A DNA stretch of 64,000 bases from JBBQXY01 sp051004815 (GTDB lineage Bacteria; Chloroflexota; Ktedonobacteria; Ktedonobacterales; Ktedonobacteraceae). The first letter of the stretch is position 1. Each line of letters begins with the position of its first letter. Both the position numbers and the translations under genes were made by a program. Under the pieces are notes generated by a model that had not been told where the DNA came from, did no database searches, and saw only the letters and a program-made list of their open reading frames with translations. The stretch is taken from the NCBI GenBank assembly GCA_051004815.1, contig JBPCJY010000018.1, positions 1-64,000 on the forward strand. Reading direction: 5' to 3'. Positions 25,414-33,900 of the stretch are shown here, one piece after another.

Positions 25414-26146
25414 TGGGCTGCCTCACATGATGAATATTGCCCCACACGCCGCGCCTATCGGGAGCCAGGCCACGTTCGGGTTGATCGTCGCGCTTGATGC
25501 CTGTGACGGCGGGGGCAGGTTTGAATTTCGGACTCATCGTTGCGATACCGAAGAGATCGCTGAGATCGACACCGCGCACCTGGACAATCCGTTTAGCCGC
25601 CGGTAAGGGCAGGTAGCCGTAGATGTCCATCACTGTATCTAGCAACGCGGGGATATCACCAGCTTCCTGGGACCATGTCTCTAACAAAGCATCTACTTTG
25701 CTTAGATCCAGTGTTGGTTCCAGATAATCTTTTACCGGCATCGAAACACAAGGTGGAACAGGCTTACCGTGATACTCGACAGCATACTCACTGTAACGCG
25801 CAGAGTAGTAACCCGCTTTGGGCGTTCCAGACGCGGCAGTCAGTTTCCGCTGTGTGAACTTTTCCGCCCCTTCTCGAATATATGATTGGAACCAGGGACG
25901 TACCCTCCAGGCGTTCATCGGTTCATATTCAATCGTGATGGCACGAGGCGGACAAGCTTTTTCACAGAGCAGGCAGGATTCGCATTTCAGATTGAAATCG
26001 GTATGCAAGCCCTCTTCAGCGATTAATTGAATCAGGCCACGGCTGCGTGCGGGCAGCTTTGGCTTCTCATAGGGATAGAGACGAGTTACCTTTGGGCGGA
26101 AGAGATGGCTAAACGTCAGGCCCATGCCTTCAAGTATCCCACGCAT
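25406..26146 (-). CDS. NuoI-like ferredoxin / NuoE-like helical domain hybrid
   Basis: The 246-residue protein joins an N-terminal NuoI-like part (LTFSHLFRPKVTRLYPYEK, then one CESCLLCEKACPP cluster at about 54-66) to a C-terminal NuoE-like helical domain (LLDTVMDIYGYLPLPAAKR, then LFGIATMSPKF). Normal NuoI has two [4Fe-4S] clusters and normal NuoE has a thioredoxin-like [2Fe-2S] domain after the helices; here the second cluster and the 2Fe-2S domain are missing. It lies 3 nt after the NuoB-like gene and overlaps NuoF by 8 nt. A reduced adaptor subunit that carries one Fe-S cluster is inferred. Confidence 0.8.
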   Translation of the reverse strand: MRGILEGMGLTFSHLFRPKVTRLYPYEKPKLPARSRGLIQLIAEEGLHTDFNLKCESCLLCEKACPPRAITIEYEPMNAWRVRPWFQSYIREGAEKFTQRKLTAASGTPKAGYYSARYSEYAVEYHGKPVPPCVSMPVKDYLEPTLDLSKVDALLETWSQEAGDIPALLDTVMDIYGYLPLPAAKRIVQVRGVDLSDLFGIATMSPKFKPAPAVTGIKRDDQPERGLAPDRRGVWGNIHHVRQPNA

Positions 26147-26149
26147 ACA

Positions 26150-26752
26150 CTACACCTCAATTTCCTTTTCACCGCGCACTTTAAGGCCCTGCTTGGCGAT
26201 CTTCTCACGTAATTTAAGGATACCCTCAATGAGTGCCTCGGGTCGGGGAGGACAACCTGGGACGTAGATATCTACTGGCACAATGGTATCAACGCCCTGA
26301 ACAGTGTAGTAACTATCGTAGAACTCACCGCCAGAGTTCGCGCATTGGCCCATGCTCAAAACCCACTTCGGGTCTGGCATCTGCTCCCAGAGGAGACGTA
26401 GCCGTGGCCCCATCTTCACTGAGACCGTCCCCGCGACAATCATCATGTCAGCCTGACGCGGACTGGAGCGGAAGACCTCCGAACCAAAGCGCGAAAGGTC
26501 ATAGTGTGCCTGCGCACTTGCCATCATCTCAATGGCGCAGCAAGCCAGTCCATAGCCCAGTGGCCACACCGACTTTGATCGGGCCCAATTCTGCGCCCAT
26601 TGCAGCATATCGGCAAAGCTCGTAATCGCGACCGGTAATTCTTGATCCCCTGGTGTGTATTCTTGAGGACCAGAGGCCATAGAAATTGGCACTGGCTTAC
26701 GTCGAACACCAGGAACCGACGTTTTCCCATTTCCTGAATTCTCGCTACTCAT
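26150..26752 (-). CDS. NuoB-like Fe-S subunit (complex I / NiFe-hydrogenase small-subunit family)
   Basis: The 200-residue protein contains all ligands of the N2-type [4Fe-4S] cluster: the Cys pair in YGLACCAIEMM, the Cys in GQCANSGG, and the Cys in VPGCPPRPEAL. A 50-residue polar N-terminal extension precedes the domain. In complex I and group 3/4 hydrogenases this subunit faces a large subunit (NuoD or HycE type), which is not encoded here. RBS AGGAG lies 9 nt before the ATG. It is the first gene of the four-gene operon, with a 286-bp upstream region that should hold the promoter. Confidence 0.9.
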   Translation of the reverse strand: MSSENSGNGKTSVPGVRRKPVPISMASGPQEYTPGDQELPVAITSFADMLQWAQNWARSKSVWPLGYGLACCAIEMMASAQAHYDLSRFGSEVFRSSPRQADMMIVAGTVSVKMGPRLRLLWEQMPDPKWVLSMGQCANSGGEFYDSYYTVQGVDTIVPVDIYVPGCPPRPEALIEGILKLREKIAKQGLKVRGEKEIEV

Positions 26753-27038
26753 AATAGGTAACTCCTATGCAAAGGTCTAGCAGCACCTGTTGCTCGGCTA
26801 GTAATTTGCAGAATAACTGGATCATTCCCCATCTCGCCCCTGGCGAGATAGCAGCTATAATAAGGTAGTGCTGGCATTATTATAGCACGTTTTGCCTATA
26901 CACGCTAGAAACAACGCTACCTTACTCTGCATCCTTGCGGGGGATTTTGGAAGGAAAATGTGGCCTGTGCGAAGCATGATAATTTGCACCAAAGTACGAA
27001 ATAGTGCATACTACTTTTCCAAATGGTGGGGACAGTGA

Positions 27039-27269
27039 TTAAGCGGCTGAATACGGTAGAGCAATAGCAGTATATTCGGCCATCGTTTGAGGTACCGGAA
27101 TAGGCTCTTGATCCTCGACCATCCCACGCAAGTGCAAAGTGATCGCCTCATGCATATTCCTTTGAACTTCCTCGTATGTCGCTCCAGTAGTGATGCAGCC
27201 AGGAAGATCAGGAACATAGGCACTATAGTTGTGTTCACCCTTTTCAATGATGATCAGATAGCGGTACAT
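27039..27269 (-). CDS. HicB-like protein, orphan
   Basis: The 76-residue protein matches the HicB antitoxin fold: MYRYLIIIEKGEHNYSAYVP, then DLPGCITTGATYEE and a helix ending EAITLHLRG. It lacks the C-terminal DNA-binding helix-turn-helix of longer HicB antitoxins. No HicA toxin gene is found on either side, so it may act outside a toxin-antitoxin pair, as many HicB-like proteins do. An ATG at 27269 is preferred over a TTG six bases earlier. It stands alone between the nuo-like operon and the glycosyltransferase gene. Confidence 0.75.
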   Translation of the reverse strand: MYRYLIIIEKGEHNYSAYVPDLPGCITTGATYEEVQRNMHEAITLHLRGMVEDQEPIPVPQTMAEYTAIALPYSAA

Positions 27270-27430
27270 ATTCAATCTGCCTTTGTTTTACTGCCCTATC
27301 CCAATATTTGGTGAGATAATTTTACCATAGGTAATTGCTCCTTTACAACTCAATAGACATAGAAGCCAGGACTACCTTGGTGTGTAAGAATTCACTGTAG
27401 CTGCCTCACAAAATCTAACAGGACTGATCG

Positions 27431-29380
27431 CTAACTGCTACAGTGGAATAGAGCAAAATAGACCTTTGACTCGAAGGGAGAGACGGTGCGGCTCAATGGC
27501 GTGGCCAGCAAAATATCGGTTTCCGGCTCCGATGGGAAGAAGACTGCATGGTAGCTTATATGCTCAGCATCCCACAGCCGCAGCAACTGGGGATGTCTAT
27601 CGCCGTGCCGAACAAGCACCAGGAAACTGGCACGATCAGCGTGGAGGACGGTGATAACATCGGCGGGAAAGCGATTAAAATAGGCCATATTTTTCATCGC
27701 CGGTTGTGGGTCAGCCAGAGTGAGGCTACCGCCGCTTTTGAATATCATGGGATAGCCGACCCAGTTGGCAGCCCACGCGTAGCCAATGTGTTGCTGCTGT
27801 AAATATGCCATGATCGTGTCGTTCATAGCAGGCGCATGGGTACAATAGGGAGACTGAAAGGTATGCCCAGCATCAGTGAGGCGATAGGTAGCTGCCTGTG
27901 CACCTAAATACGCGAAGAACACAACAAAGAGTGCTACCTGAACAACGGTCGCACGGCGTTGCCAGGAACGCGTGCATACATGTTGAGCAGGGGCTACGCC
28001 TTGCTCAACAGCACCTTCATAGGCCTGTTGTCCAGCTTGATGCTGTACATACAGCTGTATAGCAGTAAAGGTGGCCGCAAAAAAGAAGGGCAGGACCAGC
28101 ATCAATGGTGTAGCATACCGTCCCGCGAGGTCACGAGTACAGTCCAGCCCCGCAACCGCGGCAGTGCTCGTGCAGAAGAAAAAGGCGGTGCTAGCCGCGA
28201 ACAAGAGAGGCAATGCCGCCAGTTGACGAACTTGCGTCAGTAAAGGACGGCACACAACAAATGAGAGAGCTAGCAGTAGAGCAGTAGTTACGATGCAGCA
28301 TACACCAAGCACCAGGGTAAAGGTATGGAGGGTCGTCAGCAATCTGCCGCTTTCCGCGGGGAGCGAGCCACCGATGATGCGTGGCACAACACAGGTCGTA
28401 TAAAGCTTGACCAGCCCAGCCGTTAAGGAGAGACGTGTTGGGTAGAGGGCGTGAACAGCAGGGCTAAGAGATGCATAGCCATTGCCTAGATTGAGGATGT
28501 ACGTAACATTTTGCCACTGATGCCTGGCTCCCCAATAGAGCGCGGGAGCGCATCCAAGCAGTGCCGCGGGAATGGTTGCCAAAGCCAGGGGTAATCTTTT
28601 GCGGAGGGAGAATATTCCTTGCGAAAGTTTGCTTGGCGTTTCACGGTACAAGCGTCGCAGCGCGAACACGCAGTATCCCCCTATCCACAGCACCACGACC
28701 ACCACCGCCGCTATGATAAGCGGGTCTACCCATAACCCTAATCCAACAATAAAGCCGAGCACGGCCCAACGCAAGGCAAGTTCACGATTGCTGGCTCCCG
28801 CATCCCAACGCCGGGTTAATTGTAAGGCACCCAGGAGAAGCAATTGCATGAGCACGAATATCTCGACGTAGCCGCCAAAAGTGCGTGTCTCCAAGACGGC
28901 GTCATAGAGGGGAAAGACCGCCGCCACTAAGGCCGCGACGAGCATAAAATTCCGGCGAGCAGAGTCTGGCAAGCACGCCATGTCGGCCAGAGTTGCTGCT
29001 AGTCGCCAGGTGAGCCAGACGATCAGCACTGAAAGGAGGGTTGGTTCGGCTCGCAATGCCCACACAGATGAGCCAGCAAGGGCAAAGACCAGCGCGACAA
29101 GATAGGCTTCAAGGCTCCCAAAGTAAGGTATCCCATAAAAATAGATGGGATGTTCGCCGCGTAAAATATGCTGCGCTTGAATGCCCACCAGCGATTCATC
29201 ACCGTCAATGACCCCATTGGTATGCACAATGAGCACTATCCGCACCACTATGGCCAGGAGCAGACAGAGCCACAATGGTGATCGCAACACCGTTGACCAG
29301 TGCTTGCGCTGTTCAGGCGGTAGAGCATTTGACGTATCTTCGGCAAGTTTTGTCGCGCTAGCTAAACTATTGGTCGCCAT
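27431..29380 (-). CDS. Polytopic membrane glycosyltransferase (GT39/GT83-like)
   Basis: The 649-residue protein has about ten to twelve membrane helices. An early outer loop has acidic residues (NGVIDGDESLVG near 55-66), as in PMT/ArnT-type enzymes that transfer sugars from a polyprenyl-phosphate donor. The segment HILRGEHPIYFYGIPYFGSL is typical of this fold. The last 100 residues form a soluble extracytoplasmic part. Acceptor and donor cannot be read. The ATG at 29380 is chosen because the family starts near the first helix; an in-frame start 75 nt upstream has no RBS. It is transcribed away from leuB. Confidence 0.75.
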   Translation of the reverse strand: MATNSLASATKLAEDTSNALPPEQRKHWSTVLRSPLWLCLLLAIVVRIVLIVHTNGVIDGDESLVGIQAQHILRGEHPIYFYGIPYFGSLEAYLVALVFALAGSSVWALRAEPTLLSVLIVWLTWRLAATLADMACLPDSARRNFMLVAALVAAVFPLYDAVLETRTFGGYVEIFVLMQLLLLGALQLTRRWDAGASNRELALRWAVLGFIVGLGLWVDPLIIAAVVVVVLWIGGYCVFALRRLYRETPSKLSQGIFSLRKRLPLALATIPAALLGCAPALYWGARHQWQNVTYILNLGNGYASLSPAVHALYPTRLSLTAGLVKLYTTCVVPRIIGGSLPAESGRLLTTLHTFTLVLGVCCIVTTALLLALSFVVCRPLLTQVRQLAALPLLFAASTAFFFCTSTAAVAGLDCTRDLAGRYATPLMLVLPFFFAATFTAIQLYVQHQAGQQAYEGAVEQGVAPAQHVCTRSWQRRATVVQVALFVVFFAYLGAQAATYRLTDAGHTFQSPYCTHAPAMNDTIMAYLQQQHIGYAWAANWVGYPMIFKSGGSLTLADPQPAMKNMAYFNRFPADVITVLHADRASFLVLVRHGDRHPQLLRLWDAEHISYHAVFFPSEPETDILLATPLSRTVSPFESKVYFALFHCSS

Positions 29381-29640
29381 TACTACTATCGAGAGCCTTT
29401 CAGAATATATTTCATAGCATACTAACGCGTGGCAGTGGCAATGCCAGAGGTACATAGGGTATTTGGGTTATATATAGATGTATCTCTATTTAATCTTTAG
29501 TGAAAGGGGTCACACTATCCTGGTTCATAACACTTTCCATGGGGTAAAATGGGTATAGTTAGCCGTGTCTTACGTTATGGTAAGGCGACCTCAAGCACAC
29601 ATATTTGTGAGCCATATCAGTCAGATAGAAGGAGAAAACA

Positions 29641-30735
29641 TTGGGTACTTATGCAATAGCGGTTTTAGCGGGTGATGGCATTGGGCCAGAGGTTACGCGA
29701 CAAGGGATACGCGTCCTCTCGGCGGTAGCCAGTCGCTATGGTCATACATTCAAGACGACCGAAGCTTTGGTGGGAGTGGCGGCCATCGAGGCCGAAGGCG
29801 ATGCGATTTCTGACGCGACGATGGAGTTGTGCCAGCACAGCGATGCCATCTTATTTGGTGCTGTAGGTGGTGCCGCACGGTACGAGGGGCCAAATTCCAA
29901 GATTCAGCCAGAACGCGCACTCTTCCGTTTGCGCAAAGAGCTGGCACTCTATGCCAATTTACGCCCAATTCGACCATTGAATGCTCTGCTTAATGCCTCT
30001 ACAATTAAAGCGGAAGTCCTACAGGGGACAGATTTGCTGGTAGTGCGCGAACTGACGGGAGGGATATACTACGGCAAACCCAGCGAAATTCGTGAAACGC
30101 CCCAGGGTGTCGAGGCTATCGACACCCTCATTTATACGGAGGCCGAGATTGAGCGCATTATACGCACCGCCTTCGAGCTAGCCAGGGATCGCCGCCGGAA
30201 GGTGACATCCGTTGATAAAGCGAATGTGCTCAGTTCTTCCCGTTTGTGGAGACGCACAGCCGAGCGTGTAGCGGCGGAATATCCCGACTTTACCTTCGAT
30301 CAATTGCTGGTGGATGCCTGTGCTATGCATCTCATTCGACGCCCTGCTAGCTTTGATGTGATCGTCACTGAGAACATGTTTGGGGATATCTTGACCGACG
30401 AGGCTTCTATGCTGGCAGGTTCTATGGGTATGCTCCCCTCGGCCAGCCTGGGTACGCGCCGAACGGAGCATGGTGTGTTCGGGCTGTATGAACCAATTCA
30501 TGGCTCCGCACCCGATATCGCCGGTCAGCATAAAGCCAATCCTATCGCGTCCATTCTGTCAATGGCCTTGCTGTTACGCTTTTCGCTCGGCTTGAAGCAG
30601 GAAGCGGAGGCCGTTGAGGCAGCGGTAAGCCATATTGTCGAGGCCGGGTATCGCACAGAAGATTTACGCGAAGCCGGTAAAGAGGTGGTCAGTACGGAAG
30701 AGATGGGTAGGCTAGTAGCGGAAGCAATAGCTTAA
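29641..30735 (+). CDS. leuB: 3-isopropylmalate dehydrogenase
   Basis: The 364-residue enzyme oxidises and decarboxylates 3-isopropylmalate in leucine synthesis using NAD+. It has LAGDGIGPEV at the N-terminus, the substrate-binding segment ERALFRLRKEL typical of LeuB, the catalytic Lys in VDKANVL, metal-binding Asp residues in DACAMHL and FGDILTDEASML, and the NAD-binding EPIHGSAPDIAG. The start is TTG with AGAAGGAG 6 nt upstream. No other leu gene is nearby. Its TAA directly abuts the stop codon of the opposing gene at 30736. Confidence 0.94.
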   Translation: MGTYAIAVLAGDGIGPEVTRQGIRVLSAVASRYGHTFKTTEALVGVAAIEAEGDAISDATMELCQHSDAILFGAVGGAARYEGPNSKIQPERALFRLRKELALYANLRPIRPLNALLNASTIKAEVLQGTDLLVVRELTGGIYYGKPSEIRETPQGVEAIDTLIYTEAEIERIIRTAFELARDRRRKVTSVDKANVLSSSRLWRRTAERVAAEYPDFTFDQLLVDACAMHLIRRPASFDVIVTENMFGDILTDEASMLAGSMGMLPSASLGTRRTEHGVFGLYEPIHGSAPDIAGQHKANPIASILSMALLLRFSLGLKQEAEAVEAAVSHIVEAGYRTEDLREAGKEVVSTEEMGRLVAEAIA

Positions 30736-30957
30736 CTAACCCATCATTGGCCGCGGGCAAGAACCTAATACGCGCAGCTTTTCCTGCGCTTTGGCAAGCT
30801 GCTGGAGATATTCTTCAGCAGCTTGCGTGGCATTGCTCTCATTCAGTGTTTGCTCCTGAGCCTGAGAAAGAGTAAGCTTAGCTTCCAGGGTAGCAATCTC
30901 GTCCAGAATGAGCTGGCGTTGTAAATACCAGCGTGTGACTGCACGTTCAACTCCCAA
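30736..30957 (-). CDS. Small coiled-coil protein at the end of the chemosensory operon
   Basis: The 73-residue protein is almost wholly helical with heptad-like spacing (LILDEIATLEAKLTLSQAQ, then AEEYLQQLAKAQEKLRVLG) and a C-terminal CPRP. The start is TTG with GGAGG 8 nt upstream, 26 nt after the CheA stop, so it belongs to the same transcript. No family is recognised. A role in stabilising or locating the CheA/MCP array is only a guess from its position. Confidence 0.6.
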   Translation of the reverse strand: MGVERAVTRWYLQRQLILDEIATLEAKLTLSQAQEQTLNESNATQAAEEYLQQLAKAQEKLRVLGSCPRPMMG

Positions 30958-30983
30958 GATATGAACCTCCTGCCTCTAACCTG

Positions 30984-33900
30984 TTACCGTGCGGCGGCTC
31001 CATAGATGAGGGTATTCAAGGTATTGATGAGTTCCTCGTCCTGGTAGGGTTTGACCACGTAGGAGCTGGCACCTAGCTGGATGGCTCGTTGCTGATGCTT
31101 GGTCGCGGCACGCGATGTTAAGACTACCATAGGTAACGTGCGATATTGCTCCTGAGCGCGTACCGTCGCGATCAATTCATAGCCGTCCATACGCGGCATC
31201 TCGATGTCGAGAAGCACGGCGGCTGGTGTTTGTCGGGAGATGAGATCCAGGGCTTCTACACCATCACGGGCCATCTGCACTTCCCAACCATGCTGTTTAA
31301 GCATGTTACCAACCACACGACGCACGCTTGGGCTATCATCCACCACCAGGATATGTTTTCCTCGCTCAGGATCGGCACGAGGCGGAGCAACGGGCGGTTT
31401 CGCCACAGCGGGAACCTTTTGACTGGCAACCACAGAGACCCCACTGGGCGTTTGTGCAAATGAGGCGGCTGATATAGTATCGCGCCGGGCAGGCGCCCCT
31501 ACTGCGGTACCCACCAACTTCGAGCGGACTGAGAGGAGTTCGCTTAGTTCAAGGACGAGCACGACACGCCCATTACCCATCACCGTACCACCAGCAATGC
31601 CCTGTACACTGCGTAGATGTGGGCCAAGATTTTTCATCACAACGTCTAGCTTGCCTCTGATTTCATCAACAACCAGTGCTACCCGGTTGCCAGCAGCGTT
31701 AATCAGGAGGACTGGTGCTTTGTCATCAATGAGGCCGACGGGTAACGAGAGCAATTGTGAAAGCATATTCAACGGGTACAAATCATTCTGCACAACAATA
31801 GCTGGCCGTCCAGCCTGTGTAGCGCGTTTGTAGTTATCCAGGCGACCGATTGCCTCGACCATGACCGTCGGTATGGCAAATTGTTGGTCGCCCACCTTCA
31901 CCATCATGGCACTTTGAATAGCAAGACTTGTAGGGAAGCGCATGGTAAATGCTGTGCCTTGACCGGGCATCGATTCGACTTCAAGCGTCCCTCTGAGACG
32001 TGAAACGCTATCGCGCACCACGTCAAGCCCAACGCCACGACCGCTCTCCTCGCTTAACACTTCGGCGGTCGAAAAACCAGGGCGGAAGATAAAATCAATG
32101 ATATCATTGTCATTCAGTACCTGATTGGGGCCAATCATACCGCGAGCAATAGCCGCCTTGCGCACACGTTCTGGATCAATACCGACGCCATCATCACGTA
32201 CCGTGATAACTACCAGATTGCCCTCGTAAGCGGCTGACAACTTGATCTGACCGACCGGGGGTTTGCCTTTTTGTACACGCACGTCCGGTGTCTCAATCGC
32301 ATGGTTCACCGCGTTACGCATAAGGTGGAGCAATGGCCCAGCGATCTCCTCGTTCACCGTGCGGTCAACTTCTGTTTCTTCGCCTTCGAGCAAGAAAGTA
32401 AATTCTTTGTGCTGCTTCAGTGCTACGGCACGAGCGGCACGGTAGAGGCGCGGCGTCATCGTGGAAAGCGGGACCAGGCGTGCCTTCATCAAACGATCCT
32501 GGAAGGTGGTGTTCAAGCGATTTTCACGGGCGAAGACGCCTTCAGATTCGCGAATGACGACCTCCATCTCGGTACTCAGAGTCGTCATGTCAGAAATGCC
32601 CTCGCTCAAACCACGGGCAAGTTGATGGAACTCGGTGTAGCGATCAAGCTCCAGTTCATCGAAGTCGTCAAGGTGCGCCTGTTGCGCATGGTGCTGACTA
32701 CCGTTACCGTTGCTGGATAAAGCATTGCCTATCCCTTGTGTACCCTCGCCAGGCATGACCTGCACAGAACGGCCACTCGGCAACGTGGCGGCTTCAAACC
32801 GACTTTCCAATTTCTGACCCACATCGCGCAGTCGTGTACTACTCACACCAGCATCGGCAACAAGCTGCACGAGACGGCTAACGCGTTCCTCCAGGATACT
32901 GCGGTTCACAAGCATTTCACCGAACAGATTGACCAGTTCGTCCAACTTCTCCAGCCGCACACGCACACTCAAATCACCACGGGCCGCACGTTGCGCATTC
33001 GTCTCCGGTGGCTGATTACCACCAATAACCGCGGCCATCGATGGGCTATGCAGTAACTCTTCATCATTTGCTTCGTCAGGGTCAATGTCTTCTTCATCGC
33101 CAATACCCAACGTCGTGCTCTGCTCACCCAGTAATTCCGCGTACCGTACACGTAGCTGTTGTACTTTGGCCTCTTCATCCCGTGGGTCATTCTCCTTGCC
33201 CATGATAAGGGTATCGAGCGTTTCCGCCGTGTCCAGCACAAGGCTCACGACTTCCGGTGTAATGGCGGTCGTGCCTTCCATGGCACTTTCGAGGAGATCC
33301 TCAAAAATATGCGACAGGTCCGCGATGGCGCGGAAGCCCATCATGCCAGCGGCACCTTTCAGTGTATGGGTAGCGCGACGAATGCCTTGAATCAGCTCTC
33401 GGTCTTCGGGCGACTTCTCCAGGGCTGCCACATGCATAATAATCGTTTGCAGGTGTTCCTCTGCCTCTAAACGGAAAATCTCAGACGCTTCCTCACTGAA
33501 TTCTGTAAAGAGTGCCGCGGATTGTGACGAATGTTGCGGAACTGGTGGAACCAGCGGCGGCGCACTAGTAATCTGTGCCTGGGGCATAGCAGGTTGCTGG
33601 CTTGGCATGGTCACAGATGCAATCGGCGGTAATTCTTGCGGCTCTTCATCATTCGTTGTATCGATAGGTGACAATCCCGCGGCTTGTCGTGCCTTGTCCG
33701 CGAAGTTCGAGGTGCGCGACACAGTTGAAACAGGGGGCATCAGAGACTGCTGCATCGCTGGTTTAAAAGTATCTGCACCTTCAACCGTGATCTGATTAAG
33801 GAATTCCTGACGCACTTGAATCTCGATCTCACTGCGCAGCCTATCCGCTAACTCCTGCATAGATTCATTGGCTGCGTACCCGGAGCCGGAGACGCTCTCT

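Noticed and set aside
21646..26752. Calling the cluster a complete hydrogenase, formate dehydrogenase or respiratory complex I
   Set aside because: No NiFe large subunit, H-cluster, molybdopterin domain, NuoC/NuoD or membrane subunits are encoded here.
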